From a gamma proteobacterium endosymbiont of Lamellibrachia anaximandri (GTDB taxonomy: Bacteria > Pseudomonadota > Gammaproteobacteria > Chromatiales > Chromatiaceae): 64,000 bases of DNA. The stretch covers positions 1 through 64,000 of the forward strand of contig JAESPE010000008.1 of assembly GCA_016756835.1 (NCBI GenBank), read 5' to 3'. A program made the position numbers and the translations under genes. Below are positions 28,657 through 37,922 of the stretch, piece by piece (position 1 is the first letter of the stretch; every line of letters begins with the position of its first letter). A model generated the notes under the pieces. The model saw nothing but the letters and a program-made list of their open reading frames with translations. It searched no databases and was not told where the DNA came from.

Positions 28657-29811
28657 ATGGGTGACAGACTAAAGGCGTTGATTTTGAGCGTCGGGATTGC
28701 ATCTGCAATGGCGGTATCGGTCAGTGCAGTGGCGCAGGTGCCAGTGAGTGGCGGCGACTACTTTGTTGTACAGCAGTCGCAGGGCGTGCCGCATGTCTCT
28801 CTTGGTGGCACCGTGGTGCCATACAAAGAGGTGACCCTGTCGGCGCAGTTGCCGGGCCGGGTCAAGTTTCTCGCAGGTATCGAAGGTGATGCCTTCAAGG
28901 ATAGCGATCTGCTGGTGGAGCTGGATGAGAGCGAGCTGCGTGCCAAGCGCCAGGCTGCAATGGCGCAGCTGGCCAATGCCGATGTCCAGTTGAGAAATGC
29001 CGGTGTGCAGTACAATCGCGAACTCTGGTCGCCCAAAACCAAATCTTCGATGGGCGGCATGGGTGTACCCAACCTGTTTGATCAAATGTTCACCAGTCCC
29101 ATGGAAGATATGATGGGTGAACGCGACCGCGATGTTGAGCGCGGCGCCGATATCTACTCGTCCCAGACTCGCGTCCAGTCGGCGCGAAATACGATCGTTC
29201 GCGTGCAGTCCGAGATCAGGGCGATTGATGCCAAGCTTCGGGATGCCAAGAGTTTGGCGCCGTTTAGCGGCGTGATCATGAAAAAGTTTATCGAGGTGGG
29301 GGACACTGTTCAACCCGGCCAGCCCCTGTTGAAATTTGCCGATGTGGAGTATCTGCAGATTGTTGTGGATGTCCCGGGCCGTCTGCGTCCTGGCCTGAGC
29401 GAAGGCATGATGCTGCGGGCGGAGCTGGATATTGGCGATCAGGAGATTCCGGTGCGGGTCGCGCAGATCTTTCCCATGGCTGATGCGCAACGTCACACCG
29501 TGACCATCAAGTTCGATCTGCCCCAGGGCGTCTCTGCGCCCGGAATGTATGCCAAGGTGATGGTGCCGGATTTCAATGCCCCGGCACGCAGCAACCCGGT
29601 TATCCCCAGTAGCGCAATTCGTTACAACGGCAGTCTCCCCGGTGTCTATGTGCTCGGTGACGAAGGCAAGCATCAATTGCGGCTGATCCGGGTTGGTGAG
29701 CAGCTTCCCGGCGGCTATACCACTGTCCTGTCCGGTCTCAAGGCCGGCGAACGGGTAGCGCGTAATCCCGGTGTCGGCATCAGTGCCGGTTGGACCTCGC
29801 CGTCCAGATAG
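28657..29811 (+). CDS. RND efflux periplasmic adaptor (membrane fusion protein)
   Basis: Signal peptide, LGGTVVPYKEVTLSAQLPGRV lipoyl half, LAPFSGVIMKKFIEVGDTVQPGQPLLKFADVEYLQI. Confidence 0.9.
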   Translation: MGDRLKALILSVGIASAMAVSVSAVAQVPVSGGDYFVVQQSQGVPHVSLGGTVVPYKEVTLSAQLPGRVKFLAGIEGDAFKDSDLLVELDESELRAKRQAAMAQLANADVQLRNAGVQYNRELWSPKTKSSMGGMGVPNLFDQMFTSPMEDMMGERDRDVERGADIYSSQTRVQSARNTIVRVQSEIRAIDAKLRDAKSLAPFSGVIMKKFIEVGDTVQPGQPLLKFADVEYLQIVVDVPGRLRPGLSEGMMLRAELDIGDQEIPVRVAQIFPMADAQRHTVTIKFDLPQGVSAPGMYAKVMVPDFNAPARSNPVIPSSAIRYNGSLPGVYVLGDEGKHQLRLIRVGEQLPGGYTTVLSGLKAGERVARNPGVGISAGWTSPSR

Positions 29812-29945
29812 GCGGCGTCTCCTCAGTCGTCTATCATAACTTTTTAAAGACATTTGAATCGAGGGGAGGCGTGCCTCCCCGGGTTTTACCCTGAACCCTT
29901 GCAAGATCATCGGATCCTGCAGTTGCAGATACTTTGAGACCGCAC

Positions 29946-32900
29946 ATGAGTCAGAACGACAATAATCTCGATCAGCCCCATTTGATGGATATCAACAACG
30001 ACGCGCATCTGGGTCTGGCGGGCAGAACCGCCAGATTCTTCATCGAGTCACCTCTCTCCCCCCTCTTTTTTCTGGCCATGATGCTGATGGGACTGCTCGG
30101 TCTCGTCGTCACGCCCCGCCAGGAGGATCCGCAGATCTCCGTGCCGATGGTGGATATCTTCGTTCAGTATCCCGGTGCGGCTGCGGAACAGGTATCCGGT
30201 CTGGCCATAGCGCCGCTGGAACGGATCATGTCGGAGATTCCGGGTGTGAAGCACGTCTATTCCGCATCTCAGCGGGGAGGCGGTATCGTCACCATTGAAT
30301 TCGATGTGGGTGAGAATATGGGGCCGTCGTTGGTTAAGGTCAACGATAAGATCGATTCCAATATGGATCTGATTCCTCCCGGCGTGATGCCGCCGTTGGT
30401 GAAGGCCAAGGGGATCGATGATGTGCCTGCGGTCAACCTGACGCTCTGGTCCAAGGATGTGGATGGTGACGGCGCACCGGATGTGGATGACGGGCAGTTG
30501 CGCATGTTGGCTCACGATGTGTTGCAGGCGATTAAGGAGCTGCCGAATACCGGCAATGGTTTTGTGGTGGGTGGCCGTCGGGAGCAGGTGACGATTGAGG
30601 TCTTTCCGGAGCGGCTGGCGGGTTTTGGCATCAGCCTCGATCAGGTGGCTAATACCATCAAGACCGCCAACAGCGAACAGCAGGCCGGCGGAGTAGAGGC
30701 GGGCGATACCCACTTTACCGTGGTAACCGGCTCATTTCTCAGGTCCGTGGATGACATCAATCGTCTGGTCGTCGGCACCCACAACGACGTGCCGGTTTAT
30801 GTGCACGATATCGCGCGGGTAAAGCAGGGGCCGGAGGATGCGAAACATCTGGTCGCCTACTATACGGGGGCCGCGAGTGAGATTGATATCAAGGCTGATG
30901 GCGTGCCTGCCGTCACCGTTGCGGTGGCTAAAAAAGAGGGCTCCAATGGGGTCACCGTTGCAAATTCTATCATTGAGCGGGTAAACAGAATCAAGGGCTC
31001 ACTGATCCCCGACAATGTGGAAGTGAGCATTACCCGCGATTACGGCAAAAGTGCGGATGACAAGGTCAGCGACCTGATCTTTAAATTGTTCGTGGCGACA
31101 GGTTTTGTTTTTCTGCTGGTATTGGCGGCGTTCCGTGCCTTCAGGCCGGCTATTGTGGTGGTGCTGGTTATTCCCGTGGTGTTGTTGATGACCATCTTCA
31201 GTGCCTGGCTGATGGGTTACACGATCGACCGGGTGAGTCTCTTCGCACTCATCTTCTCCATCGGCATCCTGGTGGATGACGCCATTGTGGTGGTCGAGAA
31301 TATCTATCGCCGCTGGCTGGAAGAGGGCAAGACCGACGTCGATACCGCAGTCGATGCAGTGCGCGAGGTGGGTAATCCAACGATCCTCGCCACCTTCACG
31401 GTTATCGCTGCGCTGCTGCCGATGGGGTTCGTTTCCGGCATGATGGGACCCTACATGGAGCCGATTCCGGCCCTTGGCTCGTCGGCGATGCTGATCTCAG
31501 TATTCGCAGCATTCGTCTTTACCCCCTACCTGACAATGTCCCATTGGCTGCGGCCATCCATGAACTATCTGGAGAAAGCGGGTAAAAGGGAGCACAAGGA
31601 AGCGGAGAAGCTGGAAGGCATGTTCCGGCGGGTTCTTATTCCGATGATCGAGAAACCCGCCAAGGCGCGTCTCTTCAAGCTGGTGATGTGGGGATCTTTT
31701 GCTCTCGCCTGCTCCCTCTTCTATTTCAACCTGGTGGCGGTAAAGATGCTGCCGCTGGACAACAAGCCTGAATTTGCTGTTGTCCTCGACATGCCCGAAG
31801 GAACCGCTCTGCCGGTGACCGCCAATCTGGCGCATCGGATGGCGGATAAGATCCGCCAATACTCCGAAGTGACTGCGGTGCAGGTCTACGCAGGAACCTC
31901 GAAGCCCTTCGATTTCAATGGCATGGTGCGTCACTACTATCTGCGTAAAAGCCCCTGGCAGGCTGAAGTGCAGGTACAGCTGCTGCATAAATCGAAGCGT
32001 GACCGCAGTAGTCATGAAATAGCCACCCAGGCCCGTGAAGATCTCAAGAAGTTGGTGAAGGGCACCGGTGCCAAGTATGCGGTGGTGGAGATGCCACCGG
32101 GACCGCCGGTGCTGCAGTCCGTGGTAGCCGAGGTTCATGGCCCGAGTTCCGAAGTCCGCCGCCAGGTGGCCAGTGATCTGACTGAGATCTTCAAGAAGGC
32201 TGAGAGCCTGCGTGATGTGGATAACTACATGCGCGATCCCTATCAGTATTGGCGCTTTACCGTGGATACGGAAAAATCGGTCAGGCGTGGTATCTCTGTG
32301 GATACCATCAACCGCAATCTGAGTATGTCTCTGGGCGGTTCGCCGCTGGGTGATGTCAAGCAGCGGGCGGGGCATGAGCCGATCAATATCATCATCCAGG
32401 TGCCGTTGGCGGAACGTTCTGAGATCACCCGGCTGGGGGATATTCCCATCATGTCGACCACCGGAATCGCAGTGCCGCTCAGGGAGTTGGGCCGCTTCGA
32501 GCAGGTGCGCGAAGAGGAGATAATCTTCCACAAGGACCTGCGTGACGTGGAGTATGTCGTTGCTGATGTTGGCGGCAAGATGGCGGCGCCGGTATATGGC
32601 ATGTTTCAAGTTCAGGATTTGCTGGAACAGGAGCGCTATGTTGCGCCTGATGGCGTTGCACTGGATACGTTCTGGTTGGGCCCGCCTGGGGATGATGCCA
32701 CCTCTGCGATTGAGTGGGCGGGGGAATGGACCGTCACTTTTGAGACATTCAGAGATATGGGTGCAGCCTTTATGGTGGCGCTCATCATGATCTATATTCT
32801 GGTGGTGTGGGAGTTTGGCAACTTCCGTATCCCTGCGCTGATCATGGCGCCAATCCCTTTGACCCTGTTGGGTATTATTCCTGCACACATGCTTTTCTTC

Positions 32901-34157
32901 CAGGCAGGATGGGGCGGTGAGTTCACGGCAACCTCTATGATCGGCTGGATTGCGCTGGCCGGTATCATCGTGCGCAACTCTATTTTGCTGGTCGACTTCG
33001 CTGTCCATGAGATCCAACACGGCAGCACGGTTGTTGAGGCGGTAATTCAGTCGTGTAAGACGAGAACCCGTCCGATCATGATAACCGCGTTTGCCTTGGT
33101 ATGCGGCTCCTCGGTGATCTTCTTCGACCCGATTTTTCAGGGCATGGCGATTTCCCTGGCATCCGGTGTACTGGTCTCCACGGTATTGACTCTGATCGTC
33201 ATTCCATTGGGTTGTATCAATGCCAGTAAGGATTTGATCGAAGTTGCTGCTGCCACCGCCCCGGCGGGAGTGGAGATGCCCGCGCTGGAGACTGCAGGTG
33301 CTACAGCCACGGCCCCAGCGGAGCCGGTGACGCCTGAAGCTGCTCCGGCGAAAACGCCGCTGTGGGTGGCGGTTTGGGGTAAGGTGGCTGCTGCACTGAT
33401 GATGGTTTTCTATTTGATCAGGGGCATTTTTCTACTGCTGGCAGAGCTGTTTAAAAAATCTTCCAAACGAGGAGGAAGCCCACCCTCATCCCCCACTTCC
33501 GGTGGGACAGGAGGTGGTCCAGCATCCGGTGGGGGTGGTGCGTTCTCACCCGCTCCGGCAGGGACTGTTCCGGCCCCGGTAGCAGCGGCTCCTGTGGCTG
33601 AAAGTTTCCAGGCAGCCGAACCGCAAGTGTCCGACAAGCCGGTTCCCGACAGCGACTCCCCCGCTGAAGTCGCAGCAGAAAAGCCTGCTGAGAAGGAGCT
33701 GGAGACTGTAGAAAAAGCGCCTGAGAAGGTGGCTGAACCGGTCGCTACCAAGCCCGCTTCACCCGTCAAAGAGAGTGTGGAAACAGCTGAAGTCAGTATG
33801 GTTGCGGCTAATGAGCCTGATGCCGCTATCGACGTGACGAAAAGTGACCAAACAGAGGCTGTAGAGAAATTGCCTGCAGACTCACTTGAAACCACCACTA
33901 AACCGGTGGCAGCGAAGGTTGTTCCAAAAGCAGCCCCGAAGCGGGCGAAAAAGCGCCCATCGGCGCTGAAAAAAGTTGCGACCAAGAAAAAAGTCGCTGC
34001 CAGCGCAAAGAAAACCAGCACTACCCCGGCTAAAGCAAAAGGTAACGGCAACGGTGCAGCAAAGACAGCTAAAAAGGCCGCTACATCCGTCTCACCCAAG
34101 GTCAGAACGCTTCCTCTGCGTAAGAAAACAGCACGCCGGGGGATTCGTCTGAAATAA
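29946..34157 (+). CDS. RND efflux permease with long low-complexity C-terminal extension
   Basis: AcrB-type fold: FFIESPLSPLFFLAMMLMGLLGL, YPGAAAEQVSGLAIAPLERIMSEIPGVKHV, GILVDDAIVVVENIYRRW; tail from about 33240 is Ala/Pro/Glu then Lys/Ala-rich. Confidence 0.92.
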   Translation: MSQNDNNLDQPHLMDINNDAHLGLAGRTARFFIESPLSPLFFLAMMLMGLLGLVVTPRQEDPQISVPMVDIFVQYPGAAAEQVSGLAIAPLERIMSEIPGVKHVYSASQRGGGIVTIEFDVGENMGPSLVKVNDKIDSNMDLIPPGVMPPLVKAKGIDDVPAVNLTLWSKDVDGDGAPDVDDGQLRMLAHDVLQAIKELPNTGNGFVVGGRREQVTIEVFPERLAGFGISLDQVANTIKTANSEQQAGGVEAGDTHFTVVTGSFLRSVDDINRLVVGTHNDVPVYVHDIARVKQGPEDAKHLVAYYTGAASEIDIKADGVPAVTVAVAKKEGSNGVTVANSIIERVNRIKGSLIPDNVEVSITRDYGKSADDKVSDLIFKLFVATGFVFLLVLAAFRAFRPAIVVVLVIPVVLLMTIFSAWLMGYTIDRVSLFALIFSIGILVDDAIVVVENIYRRWLEEGKTDVDTAVDAVREVGNPTILATFTVIAALLPMGFVSGMMGPYMEPIPALGSSAMLISVFAAFVFTPYLTMSHWLRPSMNYLEKAGKREHKEAEKLEGMFRRVLIPMIEKPAKARLFKLVMWGSFALACSLFYFNLVAVKMLPLDNKPEFAVVLDMPEGTALPVTANLAHRMADKIRQYSEVTAVQVYAGTSKPFDFNGMVRHYYLRKSPWQAEVQVQLLHKSKRDRSSHEIATQAREDLKKLVKGTGAKYAVVEMPPGPPVLQSVVAEVHGPSSEVRRQVASDLTEIFKKAESLRDVDNYMRDPYQYWRFTVDTEKSVRRGISVDTINRNLSMSLGGSPLGDVKQRAGHEPINIIIQVPLAERSEITRLGDIPIMSTTGIAVPLRELGRFEQVREEEIIFHKDLRDVEYVVADVGGKMAAPVYGMFQVQDLLEQERYVAPDGVALDTFWLGPPGDDATSAIEWAGEWTVTFETFRDMGAAFMVALIMIYILVVWEFGNFRIPALIMAPIPLTLLGIIPAHMLFFQAGWGGEFTATSMIGWIALAGIIVRNSILLVDFAVHEIQHGSTVVEAVIQSCKTRTRPIMITAFALVCGSSVIFFDPIFQGMAISLASGVLVSTVLTLIVIPLGCINASKDLIEVAAATAPAGVEMPALETAGATATAPAEPVTPEAAPAKTPLWVAVWGKVAAALMMVFYLIRGIFLLLAELFKKSSKRGGSPPSSPTSGGTGGGPASGGGGAFSPAPAGTVPAPVAAAPVAESFQAAEPQVSDKPVPDSDSPAEVAAEKPAEKELETVEKAPEKVAEPVATKPASPVKESVETAEVSMVAANEPDAAIDVTKSDQTEAVEKLPADSLETTTKPVAAKVVPKAAPKRAKKRPSALKKVATKKKVAASAKKTSTTPAKAKGNGNGAAKTAKKAATSVSPKVRTLPLRKKTARRGIRLK

Positions 34158-34335
34158 TGGGCGGGGTTTTCTGATTAGTGATTGAGTCGCAAATAAGGGG
34201 GGCAGAATTCCCGGTTTTCTGTCCCCTTGACTTTTTGAGGGCCGGTTTAAGCCGGTGTTGCTGCTGCTAATATCTAAGTTTCTGGACATTCTTCCGCTTG
34301 TCGGCTTTTATTGTTAGCATCTGCATGAATAATAG

Positions 34336-34971
34336 GTGATCACTTTGCTTCGGATAGGCTGGTTGTCTTTGAGTTGGTCGTTGGCGTGTTTATTAAGCAT
34401 GACAGAAGCCGTAAGCGATACTCGAAGTTATGGTTTTCGGCCGCTCGACGGAGCTTCTACTTTCAATTCGACAGCAACCGGTGGTGCCCGCTCTTTTCAT
34501 TGGCGGCCATTGACTCAGGAAGGGTATGGCTTGCCTGCATACCAGACGCCGAAGGCATTGGAGCACAATGTTGAGCCTGCCCTCCTTCCTCCAAACCTAG
34601 TGAATCCCTCAAGTCTTCCGCGAGGAACCTATCGCCCTGTCGAGGAGATGCGCCCTATCTCACCACAGATGGGTGCATTTCGATTTCGAACGATCGAACC
34701 TGACGAGCAATTACGGCTACATGGTCTGAATCCGGTTTCACCGACAGGACAGCAAGCACAGAAGAGGGAAAACAGATACCGTTTTAGAGGGGATCCAGTA
34801 GAAACAAAGCCGAATAGGCCAGCTCCCATTGTGTGGGAGGGTGCCAACCGTATGATGAAGTATCGCCCGGATAGACGGTTTTCGGATAGTAACAACCGCT
34901 GGTCACCCTCTCAGACAAGAGACTATACAAACAGCTTTAGGCCTCTGGATTCAAACAGGTCGACTAGATAG
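34336..34971 (+). CDS. Hypothetical secreted protein with FRPL-type motifs (FRPL-1)
   Basis: GTG start, signal-like N-terminus, YGFRPLDG, FHWRPLTQ, NSFRPLDS motifs. Confidence 0.65.
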   Translation: MITLLRIGWLSLSWSLACLLSMTEAVSDTRSYGFRPLDGASTFNSTATGGARSFHWRPLTQEGYGLPAYQTPKALEHNVEPALLPPNLVNPSSLPRGTYRPVEEMRPISPQMGAFRFRTIEPDEQLRLHGLNPVSPTGQQAQKRENRYRFRGDPVETKPNRPAPIVWEGANRMMKYRPDRRFSDSNNRWSPSQTRDYTNSFRPLDSNRSTR

Positions 34972-35140
34972 CGTGGATTGGTCCTTTTCTTTATCTGAAT
35001 ATCGTTAAAATTCCACCAAAATGAGGGGCAAACGGTTTTTCAGAAGACAGTTTGCAGTTAAACTGTGCGTAGTGATTGAGACGCGGAACGTGTCTCGCTT
35101 TATTGATTAATTCCTGCATATTGAAACAGGTGGAAAATAG

Positions 35141-36364
35141 ATGAATTCCAAAGGTTTGCGTTTTTTTTCCTTAGGTGCGCTTTTTTTACTGGCGCTTCCT
35201 GGGGCATCGGCTTGGGCCTTTTATCCGTCCTCAGCAGGATATCAGGCAGCGCCGACTGCATGGCAAGCTGGCCGTTATGCGCCGCAGTGGGGCCAGGTCT
35301 CCAGGCAACAGCAATATCAGCAGGGTCGCTATCGTCCCGATTGGAATCGTCAGGCAGGATTTTTCGGTGGTTACGAGCGCGTGCGTGCTTACCCTCAGAT
35401 GCCGGCAAACTATTACCAGGGGTATCGCTTTAGACCCTTGCGACAGGCAAATACCCCGCGTATGGCGTTTGGCGGTCCCGTACCTGGATATCCCTTTCCG
35501 GCAAACCAGTGGCGTCCACAGCATCAGCCCTATCAGGGTCGGGGATTTGCTCCCCCTGTCTATGTGAATCCTCAGCCCCGTTATGCTGGACAATATGCAG
35601 TAAACCCTGCGCCTGTCCGCTATGCGCCCCAGTATCGTCCGCAGGTGGCTTACAATCAGCGCCCCGTTCCCGCCCCGGTCTATGTTGCGGGATATCGTTT
35701 TCGGCCGCTGCAGAAAGCCTATCGACCAAACAACCAACAGCTTCCACGCATGGCCTTTCAGCCATCCCGCGCTCCAATGGGATATCGGCCACAGGTCCGG
35801 CAGCATATGCCTCAGCCCAGGTTTCGGCCGATGAATGTTTCGCCGCTACAGAGGGACTATCGTGCGTTGGCGCAAAGATCTCTGCCTGCTGCCAATCTAC
35901 AGCACAGGCCTGCTGTAAATAAACCTGTAACTGTTGTCGAGAAAAGTACTGCCTCCCGCAAATTGGATAGGTATCAGCCATACCAACGCTACGCTTTTCG
36001 ACCAGTGAATCGTGCTGCCGGTCAGCCGCCCGCAAGGATGCCCGTGTTGTCCAACCGCAGGATTGAACCCCCTGTCCTGAGGAATCGCTATCCGCAGAGA
36101 GACTATACTCCTTCGATTTCGGCCGGGAGGCAGGTTTTCAACAGCAACCCCTACCCGTCGTCATTCCGGGAGTGGAGAGAACCGCATGCCGATAACACGG
36201 GGATCAGCAGACGAGCTAATGAGCCGCGTTATCCGGGTGCCTACCAGACCGTAGATCAGGACTGGTATCAGATTGAGAGAAGCCCATATGCTGTGGACGG
36301 ATTTGATTCATCACCAACAATGAGTCAGGTAGATTATATTGACCATTTTCCATTGATGGAGTGA
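35141..36364 (+). CDS. Hypothetical secreted Tyr/Arg/Pro/Gln-rich repeat protein with FRPL-type motifs (FRPL-2)
   Basis: Signal peptide MNSKGLRFFSLGALFLLALPGASAWA; GYRFRPLRQ...PRMAF, GYRFRPLQK...PRMAF, PRFRPMNV, YAFRPVNR. Confidence 0.75.
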   Translation: MNSKGLRFFSLGALFLLALPGASAWAFYPSSAGYQAAPTAWQAGRYAPQWGQVSRQQQYQQGRYRPDWNRQAGFFGGYERVRAYPQMPANYYQGYRFRPLRQANTPRMAFGGPVPGYPFPANQWRPQHQPYQGRGFAPPVYVNPQPRYAGQYAVNPAPVRYAPQYRPQVAYNQRPVPAPVYVAGYRFRPLQKAYRPNNQQLPRMAFQPSRAPMGYRPQVRQHMPQPRFRPMNVSPLQRDYRALAQRSLPAANLQHRPAVNKPVTVVEKSTASRKLDRYQPYQRYAFRPVNRAAGQPPARMPVLSNRRIEPPVLRNRYPQRDYTPSISAGRQVFNSNPYPSSFREWREPHADNTGISRRANEPRYPGAYQTVDQDWYQIERSPYAVDGFDSSPTMSQVDYIDHFPLME

Positions 36365-36420
36365 AATAGAGCCTGTTGTGAAGGTAAATGCCTACACCAC
36401 AGGCTTGAAAAGGGGAGTGC

Positions 36421-37056
36421 ATGATAACAGTAATCGGTAGTCTCAAGGGGGGATCCGGAAAGAGTACGGTGACCTTCAACCTGGCTGTGTGGTTGGCATT
36501 GGCAGATGCAAAGGTGTTGGTTGTTGACGCAGATCCGCAAGCGACCTTAACGGATGTTGTGGATGTCCGGGTGGAAGAGGGTTATGAACCCAAAATCCAG
36601 GTCGTGGACGCATCGGGATTGAACCATAAAAAACGCTTCAAGGAATTTGATGAGGTGCTTATCGATGTGGGCACCGCAGACATCGAATCGATGAAGCGAG
36701 CATTGAGGCTGGCGGACAGGGTTTTGATTCCGGTGCCCCCCTCTCAGGCGGATATCTGGTCGACCCAGAGGTTTATCCGTTTTGTCGATGATAACGTCGA
36801 CGGCAAGAATCCTGAACTTTTTGCATTTATCAATCGTGCGGACACCCACAGAGCGATTCGTGAGTCAGATGAGGCTGCTGCCGCACTGATCTCGCTTTCA
36901 GACATCAGCTTTGTTAAGCAGAGGCTGTGTCAGCGTACGGTTTTCCGGCGCTCATTCAGTGAAGGGCTTGCTGTATTTGAGCTTGATCCACGGGGTAAAG
37001 GGACACGAGAATTCAATGCATTGACAGTAGCTGTCTACCCGCACTGCCTTGGTTAG
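36421..37056 (+). CDS. Orphan ParA/MinD-like P-loop ATPase
   Basis: Deviant Walker A GSLKGGSGKSTVTFNLA, VLVVDADPQATLTD, no ParB nearby. Confidence 0.88.
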   Translation: MITVIGSLKGGSGKSTVTFNLAVWLALADAKVLVVDADPQATLTDVVDVRVEEGYEPKIQVVDASGLNHKKRFKEFDEVLIDVGTADIESMKRALRLADRVLIPVPPSQADIWSTQRFIRFVDDNVDGKNPELFAFINRADTHRAIRESDEAAAALISLSDISFVKQRLCQRTVFRRSFSEGLAVFELDPRGKGTREFNALTVAVYPHCLG

Positions 37057-37069
37057 CTATTGACAATAA

Positions 37070-37209
37070 TTAGTGTCCGTCCGGAAAACCATATCCAACA
37101 ACAAAGAATGCAAAGATCACTAAGGCCAGAGATTGATTAACAATGTTTTCTTTCGCCGACCGCTTTGTGTCTTTTTTAGTGAATTATCTTTTCTTATGGA
37201 CACTTGTAA
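37070..37209. repeat. Fold-back/MITE-like intergenic element, copy 2
   Basis: ttagtgtccgtccggaaaa ... ttttcttatggacacttgtaa: imperfect terminal inverted repeats AGTGTCC(G/A)T. Confidence 0.5.
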
Positions 37210-37292
37210 TAAAGTGACGCGATTTTAGCGCGTTAATATAATCATAATGATGCGGACTCTATGGGCATCAGACGAGATTGGTGGAGAGAGAG

Positions 37293-37871
37293 ATGGGATT
37301 TATCAGAAATATATTGGCGCTGGTCGGTTTGGTCGCGGTGCTTGGGATTGGAGCGCTGTATGGCAAGTATAGCGATACCTTGTCAGGTTTCGACCCAGGG
37401 GCAGGAAAAGCTTATATGGAGATGGTTGAGAAGCTTTTGGAGACCAAAAATGCGGCAGAGGCCTCGGTCTGGAAAATTCCGGTTGAAGAGGGGCTGACGG
37501 CAGAAGAGGTCGAAGAGACTATGAAGTTCGTGGCTAACGAACACAATATGGCGCATGTGGGTGAACTGCCGCTTTCCAAGGATATCGAGGCGAAAAAAGG
37601 GGAGAGTTACCGATTCGTCAAGATCTTTCTCTTCTGCAACTCTCTGACTGCAGCGACTATGCTTGACTATTCCGACGCCTATTCGGCCTACTTGCCTTGC
37701 CGGGTCACATTGATCGAAGACCAGGCGGGCAAGCTCTGGCTGATTACGCTCAATATGGACCTGATGATCTATGGTGGCGAACCTCTGCCTTCTGAGTTGA
37801 AGCAGGAAGCTATACAGGTGAAGGAGTATATTCTTGATATTATGAATCGGGGCGCTACCGGCGAGTTTTAA
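37293..37871 (+). CDS. DUF302-like protein with N-terminal TM/signal
   Basis: MGFIRNILALVGLVAVLGIGALYG; YRFVKIFLFCNSLTAATMLDYSDAYSAYLPCRVTLIEDQAGKLWLITLNMD. Confidence 0.65.
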   Translation: MGFIRNILALVGLVAVLGIGALYGKYSDTLSGFDPGAGKAYMEMVEKLLETKNAAEASVWKIPVEEGLTAEEVEETMKFVANEHNMAHVGELPLSKDIEAKKGESYRFVKIFLFCNSLTAATMLDYSDAYSAYLPCRVTLIEDQAGKLWLITLNMDLMIYGGEPLPSELKQEAIQVKEYILDIMNRGATGEF

Positions 37872-37898
37872 CGTCAAGGTTCTCAATGCTTAACTGAA

Positions 37899-37922
37899 GC
37901 CCGGCACTGCCGGGCTTTTTTG
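37899..37922 (+). terminator. Rho-independent terminator
   Basis: agcccggcactgccgggctttttt. Confidence 0.8.

Noticed and set aside
28669-29910. 413-aa minus-strand ORF over the RND adaptor
   Set aside because: Antisense shadow of a well-supported plus-strand MFP gene.
31497-33020. 507-aa minus-strand ORF antisense to the RND permease
   Set aside because: Shadow ORF of a high-GC3 coding region; the plus-strand frame has clear RND motifs and the antisense translation (His/Arg/Gln-rich) resembles no family.
33410-34099. 229-aa minus-strand Ala/Ser/Thr/Phe-rich ORF over the RND tail
   Set aside because: Mirror image of the low-complexity Lys/Ala/Glu tail; no start-site or signal evidence beyond composition.
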